Source: Crocinitomicaceae bacterium (GTDB lineage: Bacteria; Bacteroidota; Bacteroidia; Flavobacteriales_D; Crocinitomicaceae). Taken from it: 64,000 nucleotides of DNA. The position numbers and the translations under genes were made by a program. The notes beneath the pieces are model-generated. The model was not told the origin of the DNA. It was given only the letters and a program-made list of their open reading frames with translations, and made no database searches. Shown in pieces: positions 1 through 7,422 of this stretch; within the stretch, counting starts at the first letter, position 1, and every line of letters begins with the position of its first letter. The stretch lies in NCBI GenBank assembly GCA_028689775.1, contig JAQVCM010000001.1, positions 186,001 to 250,000 on the forward strand. Direction: 5' to 3'.

Positions 1-821
1 TCTAAAAATTGTTCTTCGTAACCTGGATATGAAATATGAAAACGATGCTCAACATTTTCTTCAAAAAGCAATTTGTATTTATAGCGTGAAGGTTTATCAG
101 ATAGAGTTATTTGAATATCAGAATCAAAATGAATAGAAAGGTGTTCATCTGTTAAAGGTTTAAGTTCACTTTTCCTGTCTATTATTTGTTTTTTGTTTTG
201 CGCTAAAACAACAATGTGTTTTGATATAAACCTTTTTTCAATTGGCTGAGAAACAATAGGTCTACCAGGTAAGGTATCCTTTTTAGCGTAAACAGTTGTA
301 TTCGGCGGTTTCGTATGATCAATTTGTTTGGAAGGTCCATTGTATAAGTCGGTCCAGTATTTCAGCTGAAATGTGGCTAAATCATATTGCTCTTGATTCT
401 TTAAGTCGAAATAGTAGGTACTTTTACTTGAATAAATGTACATTAATCGCTGAGCACCGTCGCTATTTTTTTGTAAATATTCGGGTTTAATTTCACCTGC
501 TTTTAATAGTAATTCTACAGCTTTGTCCCAAGAATAAAACATTTGTTCTTGGGAACAATTTCTTGAATTTACTGCGCTTAAATAAAAATCAGAAAGTAAA
601 ACAAAATAGGAGTAGTGATTTAAACACCTGCTATCTGGTGGATTTTGACTGTAATAATCTGCCTTTGAGATTAGAGAATCCGCAGTGTAACATGAATAGT
701 TCGCAATGCATTCTTTTTGTGCATCTTTAATAATAGAATTACAATTGTAATCTTTGTATTGACCCATTGAAAAACCAAAATTGAAACAAGACAGTAAAAC
801 TACAAGAACTAGACTCTTCAT
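1..821 (-). CDS. Secreted protein of unknown function, C-terminus cut by window edge
   Basis: The reverse strand is open from an ATG at 821 to the window edge, giving 273 codons and no stop. The product begins with a signal peptide (MKSLVLVVLLSCFNFGFSMG), so it is exported. Residues 20-60 hold several cysteines (YNCNS, KECI, YSCY, SRCLN) that could form disulfides. The middle is helical with Trp/Tyr (SWDKAVELL, LKYWTDLY), and the visible end looks beta-rich. I recognise no family. The 3' end lies to the left of the window. No TAnnTTTG box is seen just upstream. It is transcribed in the same direction as the toxin-antitoxin pair but separated from it by about 240 bp. Confidence 0.75.
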   Translation of the reverse strand, partial: MKSLVLVVLLSCFNFGFSMGQYKDYNCNSIIKDAQKECIANYSCYTADSLISKADYYSQNPPDSRCLNHYSYFVLLSDFYLSAVNSRNCSQEQMFYSWDKAVELLLKAGEIKPEYLQKNSDGAQRLMYIYSSKSTYYFDLKNQEQYDLATFQLKYWTDLYNGPSKQIDHTKPPNTTVYAKKDTLPGRPIVSQPIEKRFISKHIVVLAQNKKQIIDRKSELKPLTDEHLSIHFDSDIQITLSDKPSRYKYKLLFEENVEHRFHISYPGYEEQFL

Positions 822-886
822 TAATTACAGATTAATTTGATCTAAATTTAAACAGTTAATGACAATGTTTCAACACGAAGTTTTAC

Positions 887-968
887 CTATTTTAAAAAAT
901 CCCCTAAAATCAATTCCAAATCTCCCGTACTTTCCACATGCGACATGTGAGCCGCTTGCGCAAGAATA
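887..968 (-). pseudogene. Remnant of an alpha/beta hydrolase C-terminus
   Basis: Read on the minus strand, this stretch encodes ILAQAAHMSHVESTGDLE, then LILGDFLK and a TAG stop. It matches the last 25 or so residues of the intact hydrolase at 2146-2892. Of four base differences over 75 bp, three are silent in that frame and one changes Ala to Gly; the last residues and the stop differ. The homology ends abruptly at 968, so only the 3' tip is left. The mostly silent changes suggest divergence as a functional gene before truncation rather than decay of a fresh duplicate. Confidence 0.7.
894..968. repeat. Direct repeat, left copy (hydrolase 3' end)
   Basis: This 75-bp stretch matches 2159-2233 in the same orientation with 71 of 75 identical bases (mismatches at 903, 907, 917 and 953). 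Offset is 1265 bp. The pair brackets the toxin-antitoxin module. Confidence 0.85.
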
Positions 969-1060
969 TTTCTTGTAATTATTAGAACATGGATTCTACC
1001 AAATTAGTTCAAATCTAAACTGAGATTGATATCCTGTTGATTGAATAAAAATCTTCTTAT

Positions 1061-1510
1061 TTAGAAAAGTCTTTCATCCCAAAAATATTCCTCGTGCCTA
1101 ATCAAGGATACCATTTTTAAAAAATCTGGATGCGCAGTATTGATTACATAATTAAATTCCTGCTGAATAATAGCAGATGGAACTTGTAGAACTAGAGTTT
1201 CTCGATTAATATACCATTCATTTCCGATATCTTGAAGGACTGGATATTGTGCATCACTCCGCCAGTCAGACGGTAAATCTTTTATTTGAATTCGTTTGAA
1301 TAGTCTTTCATCATCAGCTATTGATATAACCATGACTTCAAATTTTATGGCTGGCATAACATTTAGGTGAACAACATTTTCAAGGGTTGAAAGTGACCTG
1401 CATTCGCCAGTATATATTACAAACTGATTATCCTTGTTCCAGCGATTAGATACGCCAGATGCAGTTAATGATTTAGAATGCTTTTTACTTGAAATTCTGA
1501 ATACCTCCAT
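1061..1510 (-). CDS. RES-domain toxin (NAD+-targeting, type II TA)
   Basis: A 149-residue protein matching the RES family (MbcT/ParT-like), whose members degrade NAD+ or ADP-ribosylate targets and arrest growth. Visible marks: N-terminal FRIS, the motif NRWNKDNQFVIYTGE with the conserved Arg and Tyr, LSTLENVVHL with the conserved Glu, and the C-terminal NEWYI...VLQVPSA...EFNYVIN core followed by HPDF. The length is normal and nothing looks broken. The ATG at 1510 lies 2 nt after the antitoxin stop, so the two are co-transcribed and probably translationally coupled, antitoxin first. The enzymatic activity is known for the family and inferred here. Confidence 0.88.
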   Translation of the reverse strand: MEVFRISSKKHSKSLTASGVSNRWNKDNQFVIYTGECRSLSTLENVVHLNVMPAIKFEVMVISIADDERLFKRIQIKDLPSDWRSDAQYPVLQDIGNEWYINRETLVLQVPSAIIQQEFNYVINTAHPDFLKMVSLIRHEEYFWDERLF

Positions 1511-1512
1511 AT

Positions 1513-1941
1513 TTACACATTATCTCCGTATTCAATTCCTGTAAGTCTGTCATCAATAAACTTAATTCCACTTGCAGTATCTATAAAGGTTGTCGGCGAT
1601 TTTTGACCGAAATAAAAATTTTCTGTCTTAAGCCATTTTTTGAATTTGTCTTGATTTCCAAATATTTCAATTCCATGCTTAAATAATGAGATCAGCATAA
1701 TGGCGTGCTCCCTTAATGATGGCTTTGTTACTTTATCAGTAGTTTTATGGTTTCTAAAAGTTTTCTCACTTATACTGAGCCATTCCGACAACTCTCTATC
1801 ATCACTATGGCTAATAGATTTTAAAATAGTGAAGTAAATTTTGTGACCACCACTCACTGATGAATGCACAATTTGAAGTATTTCATTTGAATCAAATTTT
1901 GATGGAATATCCTTCAGTTTTTTTTCTTCTGCTAATTTCAT
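1513..1941 (-). CDS. Xre/MbcA/ParS-type antitoxin
   Basis: A 142-residue protein with the two-part layout of RES-partner antitoxins. The N-terminal two thirds are helical and HTH-like, with the sequence LSISEKTFRNHK around residues 75-86. A C-terminal toxin-binding domain (DUF2384-like) includes FGNQDKFKKWLKTEN and ends in the conserved RLTGIEYGD segment that usually plugs the RES active site. It directly precedes the toxin on the minus strand. A TATATTTG promoter box and two GGTAWTTTTACC palindromes lie immediately upstream, the arrangement expected for an autorepressor. The first ATG fits a leaderless start. Confidence 0.87.
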   Translation of the reverse strand: MKLAEEKKLKDIPSKFDSNEILQIVHSSVSGGHKIYFTILKSISHSDDRELSEWLSISEKTFRNHKTTDKVTKPSLREHAIMLISLFKHGIEIFGNQDKFKKWLKTENFYFGQKSPTTFIDTASGIKFIDDRLTGIEYGDNV

Positions 1942-1945
1942 AATC

Positions 1946-1987
1946 CAAATATAGGTAATTTTACCTTAATGTAGCGGTATTTTTACC
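1946..1987 (-). promoter_or_regulatory. TA promoter with twin operator palindromes
   Basis: On the minus strand, TATATTTG (1953 to 1946) matches the Bacteroidota -7 box and ends 4 nt before the antitoxin ATG. Two 12-mers sit behind it: GGTAATTTTACC (1954-1965) and GGTATTTTTACC (1976-1987). They differ by one base, each has GGTA/TACC arms, and they are 22 bp apart, about two helical turns. They overlap where the polymerase should bind, so binding by the antitoxin would repress its own operon. I see no clear -33 TTTG. The motif is seen; binding is inferred. Confidence 0.65.
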
Positions 1988-2145
1988 GTTTTTTTAAAAT
2001 ATTTCAAAATCAAATAAAGCCAAGAGTTAAGCGAAATTACTTTCATAAAAATATTCTTCTTCTTACTTTTTGATTGTTTCAAATATAAATTAAATTTTGA
2101 AGAAGTAAATAGCAGCTGTAAATATTTAAAATACAGTTGATTGTT

Positions 2146-2892
2146 TTATTTCTCAGCGAAAAAATCCGCTAATATCAATTCTAAATCTCCCGTACTTTCC
2201 ACATGCGACATGTGAGCTGCTTGCGCAAGAATACTAATGTCCGCTTTTAAGTTTTTAGATTTTTCAATCATTTCACGCATCGGAATCACTTGATCTTGTT
2301 CTCCTTGGATGATTTTCAAATTCGAACCCAATTTTTCCGCAATTGCCAGTGAATTTGGTCGATCACGCATCGCGCTTGTAGCATCAATCACCGATTTTTC
2401 CGACATCTTTTGTGCCGATTGGATGAGTTTTTGAATAAATGGCTGATGTTCTGAAGCATTTGCAAATAATCCAGGAATTGCTTCGCTGATGAATCGATTT
2501 TTATTCTTTTTCACCACTTCAATCACCCGATTTCGATCGGATTTTTTCTTTTCGGAATCTTCCCAAAAACTTGAATTCAGCAAAACCACTTTTTCAATTT
2601 TCGGATTTCGTTTGGCCATTTCCAATGCCACGTATCCACCCATTGAATGTCCGACAATCGCCGCTGCTTCGAGGTTCAAAGCTGTCAAGGTTTTTTCCAC
2701 TTCTTCCGCCATGGCGAGAATAGAAATCTCATCCGTTAATAATTCTGATTTTCCATGTCCGGGCAAATCGATGAGAATTGACTGAGAATGAAATCGCTTG
2801 AGATTTAGTGATTTCCACATCTCAAGCGATTCTAAAAAACCGTGTAGAAAAACGACTGGTTTGCCGTTTCCTACGAGTTCGTAATGCAACAT
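2146..2892 (-). CDS. Alpha/beta hydrolase
   Basis: A 248-residue single-domain alpha/beta hydrolase. HGF at 17-19 forms the oxyanion region, and GHSMGG (81-86) is the nucleophile elbow with Ser83. Asp200 (GEQDQVIP) and His227 (AAHMSH) complete a plausible catalytic triad. There is no signal peptide, so it should be cytosolic. The sequence resembles the BioH/menaquinone-type esterase superfamily, but the substrate cannot be read. It starts 8 nt after the stop of aminopeptidase P and is probably in the same transcript. Its 3' end is duplicated at 894-968 beyond the toxin-antitoxin module, so the boundary at 2146-2233 is a recombination scar candidate. Confidence 0.88.
   Translation of the reverse strand: MLHYELVGNGKPVVFLHGFLESLEMWKSLNLKRFHSQSILIDLPGHGKSELLTDEISILAMAEEVEKTLTALNLEAAAIVGHSMGGYVALEMAKRNPKIEKVVLLNSSFWEDSEKKKSDRNRVIEVVKKNKNRFISEAIPGLFANASEHQPFIQKLIQSAQKMSEKSVIDATSAMRDRPNSLAIAEKLGSNLKIIQGEQDQVIPMREMIEKSKNLKADISILAQAAHMSHVESTGDLELILADFFAEK
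2159..2233. repeat. Direct repeat, right copy (inside hydrolase 3' end)
   Basis: Partner of 894-968 (71/75 identical, same orientation). This copy codes for the C-terminal residues of the intact hydrolase. Confidence 0.85.
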
Positions 2893-2900
2893 ATTTCGAA

Positions 2901-4193
2901 TTAAGCGTTCATCATGTCTTCGATTTCTTCTACTTCAATTGGAATTTCTCCCATCAAGTTGAATGGTTCGCCATTTTCTTGAACCACCAAATTATCTTCG
3001 ATGCGAATTCCAAGACCTTCTTCTTGAATGTAAATTCCTGGTTCGCACGTAAATACCATTCCAGCTTGAATTGGCTCGTTCCACAAACCAACGTCGTGCG
3101 TATCCAATCCGATGAAATGCGAAGTTCCGTGCATGAAATACTTTTTGTACGCCGGCCAATTTGGATCTTGATTTTTGATATCCGTTTGGTCAATCAATTT
3201 CAATTTTACCAATTCGCTTTCCATAATGCGACCCACTTCTTTGTGGTATTCTGCCATCATCGTTCCCGGAACCAATAACTTTTCAGCTTCTTTTTTCACG
3301 TGTAATACGGAATTATAAACGTCTTTTTGTCGCGGAGAATAGCGTCCGTTCACCGGAATACTTCTCGATAAATCGGAAGAATAATTTGCGTATTCCGCAG
3401 CAACATCCAATAAAATCACGTCACCATCTTTACATTGTTGGTTGTTTTCGATGTAATGCAAAACACACGCATTTTTACCTGAAGCGATGATCGGCGTGTA
3501 GGCAAAACCTTGTGATTTGTTGCGAATGAACTCGTGGATTAATTCCGCTTCCAATTCGTATTCCCAAACTCCAGGTTTGGTGAAATGCAACAACCTATCA
3601 AATCCTTTTTTGGTGATGTTACACGCATGTTGCATCAATTCTAATTCTTCTGGTTCTTTGATGGAACGAAGTAAGTGCATAATTGGCGCACTTTTATAAA
3701 CTGCATGAGCAGGATAATCTTGCTTTACTTGTTTTACAAAACGAGCTTCGCGTGTTTCAGTTTCTATCGTTGCGCGCAAATGTTCGTTGGTATTCAAATA
3801 AATTCCTTCCGCTTCCGCCATTAATTCTCTAAAGATAAGCGGAAATTGGTCCAACCAATAAACCGTTCTAATTCCAGAAGTTTCAAAAGCACTTTCTTTG
3901 GTCAGTTTTTCACCTTCCCAAATCGCAATGCGCTCCGAAGTTTCTTTTAAAAATAAAATCTCACGGTGTTTTTCGCTCTTACAATCTGGAAAAATCACCA
4001 AAATGCTTTCTTCTTGATCGACACCCGATAAATATAAAATATCGCGGTGCTGAGCGAAAGGCATGGTGCTATCCGCAGAAACTGGGTAAATATCGTTTGA
4101 ATTAAAGACAGCCAATGTACCGCTGTTCATTTTTTTGGAGAATTTCGCTCTGTTTTTCACATACAGCGAACTGTTGATACGATCGTATTTCAT
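2901..4193 (-). CDS. pepP: Xaa-Pro aminopeptidase (aminopeptidase P, M24B)
   Basis: A 430-residue M24 metallopeptidase that removes an N-terminal residue preceding proline. The N-terminal creatinase-like domain covers about residues 1-165. The pita-bread catalytic domain carries the dinuclear metal ligands Asp263 (LLDVAAE), Asp274 (SSDLSRS), His359 (HGTSHFIGLD), Glu384 (CEPGIYI) and Glu399 (RIEDNLVV). The length matches E. coli PepP. No signal peptide, so cytosolic. It leads a two-gene unit with the hydrolase 8 nt downstream. The ATG at 4193 is the first in frame, and the domain begins immediately. Confidence 0.95.
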   Translation of the reverse strand: MKYDRINSSLYVKNRAKFSKKMNSGTLAVFNSNDIYPVSADSTMPFAQHRDILYLSGVDQEESILVIFPDCKSEKHREILFLKETSERIAIWEGEKLTKESAFETSGIRTVYWLDQFPLIFRELMAEAEGIYLNTNEHLRATIETETREARFVKQVKQDYPAHAVYKSAPIMHLLRSIKEPEELELMQHACNITKKGFDRLLHFTKPGVWEYELEAELIHEFIRNKSQGFAYTPIIASGKNACVLHYIENNQQCKDGDVILLDVAAEYANYSSDLSRSIPVNGRYSPRQKDVYNSVLHVKKEAEKLLVPGTMMAEYHKEVGRIMESELVKLKLIDQTDIKNQDPNWPAYKKYFMHGTSHFIGLDTHDVGLWNEPIQAGMVFTCEPGIYIQEEGLGIRIEDNLVVQENGEPFNLMGEIPIEVEEIEDMMNA

Positions 4194-4282
4194 TGTGTTA
4201 TTTTTATGTCACTCTAAAGGTAAGAATTTTCGATTGGGTAGTTGGTTTTTTAGGAATTATTTGTGAGTATCCAAGAAGTTTA

Positions 4283-4533
4283 GCCACGGATTATTTTCTC
4301 AATTGTATGAATTTTAATATCAAACAGCCTAGATTGTATAGCGAAAAAAATATAGCCACGGATTCACGGATTTTAAAGTGAAGTATACTCCCGAATTGCA
4401 CAGATTTTAAAGAATGCAAGCATTCAATCCGTGATTTTCGAGAATTCTTTTCAAAATTTAATCCGTGCATCCGTGGCAAAAAAAAACGAGTGCACTTCAA
4501 ATACAAATGATTTTCAAAAATATCCGTGGTTAA
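4283..4533. repeat. Intergenic cluster of CACGGAT / ATCCGTG repeats
   Basis: The gap 4194-4619 has no convincing gene but holds at least five copies of the core CACGGAT or its complement. GCCACGGATTCACGGATT (4355-4372) and AATCCGTGCATCCGTGGC (4460-4477) are inverted copies matching at 17 of 18 positions, with ATCCGTG also near 4422 and 4521 and CACGGAT near 4285. The transcript could fold into a large imperfect hairpin. I see no adjacent transposase. Probably a degenerate interspersed repeat; function unknown. Confidence 0.6.
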
Positions 4534-4581
4534 AAATAATACCCGCCGCACTTCCAAAATACCATTCCGCCCAATTTTTAT

Positions 4582-4589
4582 TATATTTG
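4582..4589 (+). promoter_or_regulatory. -7 promoter box of lipoprotein gene
   Basis: TATATTTG matches the Bacteroidota TAnnTTTG box and leaves a leader of about 25 nt before the ATG at 4620. No clear -33 TTTG. It supports the start at 4620 over more upstream in-frame codons. Confidence 0.45.
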
Positions 4590-4619
4590 TTAACTACGTT
4601 CTCAAAAAGGAATCTGCTT

Positions 4620-5207
4620 ATGAATCTCAAATCCATTTTCGCGTTATTTTTACTAATCGGTATTTTTTCTGCTTGTAAAAGTAAAGAAGAACCTGTTATT
4701 AAGGAAGTTGAAACGGAGGATTATTATGAATTTATGAAATATAGTTTCGCTGAATACGGGTTGAATATCAACATGATGTTGCCGGATGAAACTGCGAATA
4801 TCGGTGCTTCCACCAAACCAGAAGTCAAACACGAATTGGATGGATTTAAATGGGAAATAGAAATTGGACCAAACTTTGAATTTATCGTGGATGATTTTGG
4901 GGAGGAAAAAGAGAAAGTCAGTGAGAAAATGGCGAATCTTAAAAATGTTCATTTTATGGAAGTGAATTATTTATTGAAAGAGAAAGATTTCATCATTTAT
5001 GAAACTAAATTGAAGATCGCTGGAGAAAAAAAGTCACCAATTACCAGTTTGAAAGAGCACATTTCATATCATGTCTATGCCCAAAAAACCATCAATGGTT
5101 ACACGTATGTTTTCAGAAGTAGAGAAGAAGGATTTCCGAAAAACATCATTGAAATTATGGCGAAATCATTTCGTTCGGTGAAAGAGAATGTAAATGTAGG
5201 TATTTGA
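4620..5207 (+). CDS. Lipoprotein of unknown function
   Basis: A 195-residue protein starting at 4620. The N-terminus MNLKSIFALFLLIGIFSACK is a type II signal peptide with lipobox FSAC and lipidated Cys19; the mature end CKSKEE lacks an acidic +2 residue. The reading frame extends upstream to 4431, but that part crosses the CACGGAT repeats and the promoter box and is not coding. The body is charged, with alternating beta-like and helical segments and no recognisable domain. It points away from pepP and stands alone before the next exported protein. Probably anchored in the inner or outer membrane facing the periplasm. Confidence 0.75.
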   Translation: MNLKSIFALFLLIGIFSACKSKEEPVIKEVETEDYYEFMKYSFAEYGLNINMMLPDETANIGASTKPEVKHELDGFKWEIEIGPNFEFIVDDFGEEKEKVSEKMANLKNVHFMEVNYLLKEKDFIIYETKLKIAGEKKSPITSLKEHISYHVYAQKTINGYTYVFRSREEGFPKNIIEIMAKSFRSVKENVNVGI

Positions 5208-5236
5208 ATGTGAGTAAATTAATCACTTGTCGTCAC

Positions 5237-5265
5237 TTGTAATATCGGTATATTGCAATATGGAT
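5237..5265. repeat. AT-rich palindromic repeat, left flank of 5290 gene
   Basis: A 29-bp element matching 5881-5909 ungapped at 24 of 29 positions in direct orientation. It contains ATATTGCAATAT (5250-5261), a perfect 12-bp palindrome. Same family as 14023-14066. Confidence 0.6.
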
Positions 5266-5289
5266 TTCCAACATTTAAAATTCAATAAA

Positions 5290-5835
5290 ATGAGATTTTT
5301 TTACTTCATAGTTTTATCAGTTTGCTTTCTTACAAAATCCAATTTATCCATTTCGCAAACTCCGTTAGATGGCAAAACAAAATCAAAACTCCGAAAAGAA
5401 TTGAAAAAGATGGTTGAATTAGACCAACAATATCGGAAAGTGATAGCAACTCATCCTGCAAACTCTGATGATTTATGGGGCAAGCAATCCGTCAATGATT
5501 CATTAAATAAGATTCAATTTGTTGAAATAATCTTGAAACATGGATATCCTTCAAAAGAGCGAATTGGTTCTGAGTTTTCCGTTTTATTGACCCTGCATTT
5601 TACAAATGAGATTGATTTTATAGAATTAGATACACTTTTTAGGAAGGAATTACATAAATCTAATTTGTCAGCCACTGAATATGCAAGATGGTATGACAGA
5701 TGTCAAATCAACATGAAAAAATCAACATTTTACGGTGTTTATGGAAAAAAAGAATTTTGTGGAGAAGAACTTTTGGTAATTAATGGGCATCGAAAGGATA
5801 TTGGACTGAATTCGCTGGATGAAAAGTGCCAATAA
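5290..5835 (+). CDS. Secreted DUF6624-like protein
   Basis: A 181-residue protein starting at 5290, where a signal peptide begins (MRFFYFIVLSVCFLTKSNLS, cleavage near ISQ-TP). An in-frame GTG or ATG further upstream would add residues encoded by the flanking palindrome and is unlikely. The mature part shows the pattern I associate with DUF6624: LxxMVELDQQYR, then ND near a helix, IILKHGYPSKERIGSEFS, and a later His-containing helix. The C-terminus RKDIGLNSLDEKCQ fits as a surface tail. Function unknown; family assignment is from memory of the motif pattern. Related palindromes sit on both sides (5237-5265 and 5881-5909), as if the gene were a small cassette. Confidence 0.7.
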   Translation: MRFFYFIVLSVCFLTKSNLSISQTPLDGKTKSKLRKELKKMVELDQQYRKVIATHPANSDDLWGKQSVNDSLNKIQFVEIILKHGYPSKERIGSEFSVLLTLHFTNEIDFIELDTLFRKELHKSNLSATEYARWYDRCQINMKKSTFYGVYGKKEFCGEELLVINGHRKDIGLNSLDEKCQ

Positions 5836-5880
5836 GTACGTGCTATTTTATTGTTTTCTTGAACTATTTGCAATCTTAAT

Positions 5881-5909
5881 TTGTCATATCGCAATATTGC
5901 GATATAGAT
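5881..5909. repeat. AT-rich palindromic repeat, right flank of 5290 gene
   Basis: It contains ATATCGCAATATTGCGATAT (5886-5905), a perfect 20-bp palindrome, inside a wider imperfect hairpin (GTCATA at 5883, TATGAC at 5911). It directly repeats 5237-5265 and resembles 14023-14066 and 56678-56699. Confidence 0.7.
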
Positions 5910-6009
5910 GTATGACATTTTTATTTGACACATTTTGATAAATATACAAACCTGACAACAATCATCTAATTTCTTATGTAAATCAGTTCTAAATAAGCTA
6001 AAAAATGCT

Positions 6010-6017
6010 TAATTTTG
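6010..6017 (+). promoter_or_regulatory. -7 promoter box of mrp
   Basis: TAATTTTG matches TAnnTTTG and lies 17 nt before the ATG at 6035. It overlaps the region that would be coding if translation began at 6005, which argues for the 6035 start. Confidence 0.45.
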
Positions 6018-6034
6018 ATGCATATTTAAGATAT

Positions 6035-7114
6035 ATGACAATCAACAGAGAACAGATACTGGAAGTTTTAGGAACAATCATCGAACCAGATTTGAAAAAA
6101 GACATCGTTTCTCTCAATTTAGTTGAGGCAATCGAAATAAAAGATGGGGAAATTTATTTATCCATTCAGATATCAAATCCAGCTTTGCATGCTCGAAAAA
6201 GAATGCAAGAGTTGGTAGAATTCAACCTTCGCCAGAAATACGGAGCTGATTTAAAAATCCAAACCATTGTAAAAGGACTTCCTTCAGAAGCAATTAAAGC
6301 GAAAAGAAGAATTTTACCAGATGTTAAAAACATCATCGCAATCGCTTCTGGAAAAGGTGGTGTTGGAAAATCTACCGTTACTGCAAATTTAGCAGGTGGA
6401 TTGGTAAAAGCGGGATATAAAGTGGGTGTTGTAGATGCTGATATTTACGGACCTTCCATGCCAACGATGTTTGACGTTGTCGGAGAAAGACCTGTGATGG
6501 TGGATGTAGATGGAAAACAAATGATCAGCCCGATCATGAGTTATGGCGTTAAAATGTTATCCATCGGTTTCTTCACGGAGCAAGATAGCGCTGTAGTTTG
6601 GAGAGGTCCAATGGCAGCGAAAGCGTTAACGCAATTGTTCACGGATGCACATTGGGGAGAATTGGATTACATGCTAATCGATTTACCTCCAGGAACTGGT
6701 GATATTCACTTATCTTTGGTACAGAATGTTCCATTGGATGGCGCCGTAATCGTTAGTACACCTCAAGAAGTGGCCTTGGCAGATGCGCGTCGTGGAATCA
6801 ACATGTTTCGTTTAGACACGATCAACGTTCCGATTGTGGGGATTGTTGAAAACATGGCTTGGTTTACGCCAGCAGAATTGCCAGACAATAAATACTATAT
6901 TTTCGGTAGAGACGGAGCGAAGAATTTAGCAGAAGGAATGGGCGAAACCTTGTTGGGTCAGATTCCATTGGTGCAAAGTATCCGCGAAGCAGGAGACATC
7001 GGGAGACCAGCTGTTTTTCAGGAAAATACACCAATTGCGAAAGAAATTGACGAATTAGTACGTAACTTTGTAAATGGCGTAAAAGCTGCCAAATTAAAAA
7101 ATCCAAAAAAATAA
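6035..7114 (+). CDS. mrp: Mrp/ApbC-type Fe-S cluster carrier ATPase, cysteine-free
   Basis: A 359-residue Mrp/NBP35-family P-loop protein of iron-sulfur cluster assembly. An N-terminal MIP18 (DUF59-like) domain spans about 1-85. The deviant Walker A GKGGVGKST is at 106-114, followed by DADIYGPSMP and the LIDLPPGTGD switch. Family members usually carry a C-terminal CxxC that bridges a cluster in the dimer. Here the corresponding segment reads WFTPAELPDNKYY, and the whole protein has no cysteine. Start 6035 is chosen because a -7 box lies between it and the ATG at 6005. nfu follows after 5 nt, so the pair is an operon. Confidence 0.9.
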   Translation: MTINREQILEVLGTIIEPDLKKDIVSLNLVEAIEIKDGEIYLSIQISNPALHARKRMQELVEFNLRQKYGADLKIQTIVKGLPSEAIKAKRRILPDVKNIIAIASGKGGVGKSTVTANLAGGLVKAGYKVGVVDADIYGPSMPTMFDVVGERPVMVDVDGKQMISPIMSYGVKMLSIGFFTEQDSAVVWRGPMAAKALTQLFTDAHWGELDYMLIDLPPGTGDIHLSLVQNVPLDGAVIVSTPQEVALADARRGINMFRLDTINVPIVGIVENMAWFTPAELPDNKYYIFGRDGAKNLAEGMGETLLGQIPLVQSIREAGDIGRPAVFQENTPIAKEIDELVRNFVNGVKAAKLKNPKK

Positions 7115-7119
7115 CAACC

Positions 7120-7368
7120 ATGGTATTAAATATTGAAGATCTTACGAATAAAGTGAACGATTCTTTGAAAGCATTGCGCCCGCATTTGGAAGCAGATGGT
7201 GGTGACATGGAATTGGTTGAAATTACACAAGAAGGTGTTGTGAAAGTGCGTTTACTAGGTGCTTGTAGCGACTGTTCCATGAGTTTTATGACCTTGAAAG
7301 CAGGTTTAGAAGAAGCCGTTAAGAAAGTTGCTCCTGAGATTACGTCAGTGGTGGCTATCAATGCGTAA
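7120..7368 (+). CDS. nfu: Nfu/NifU-C Fe-S scaffold protein
   Basis: An 82-residue NifU C-terminal domain protein that binds a bridging Fe-S cluster and passes it to apo-enzymes. Conserved features: RPHLEADGGDMELVEI near 20-35 and the cluster-binding motif GACSDCSMS with Cys49 and Cys52. It is the bare domain, lacking the A-type extension of NfuA, a common size in Bacteroidota. It starts 5 nt after mrp. Since Mrp here has no cysteines, Nfu supplies the only obvious cluster ligands of the pair. Confidence 0.93.
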   Translation: MVLNIEDLTNKVNDSLKALRPHLEADGGDMELVEITQEGVVKVRLLGACSDCSMSFMTLKAGLEEAVKKVAPEITSVVAINA

Positions 7369-7422
7369 CGTTCTTGAATAGAACATCCATTTTAAATAAA
7401 AAAACAAATAAAAAATAGACGT

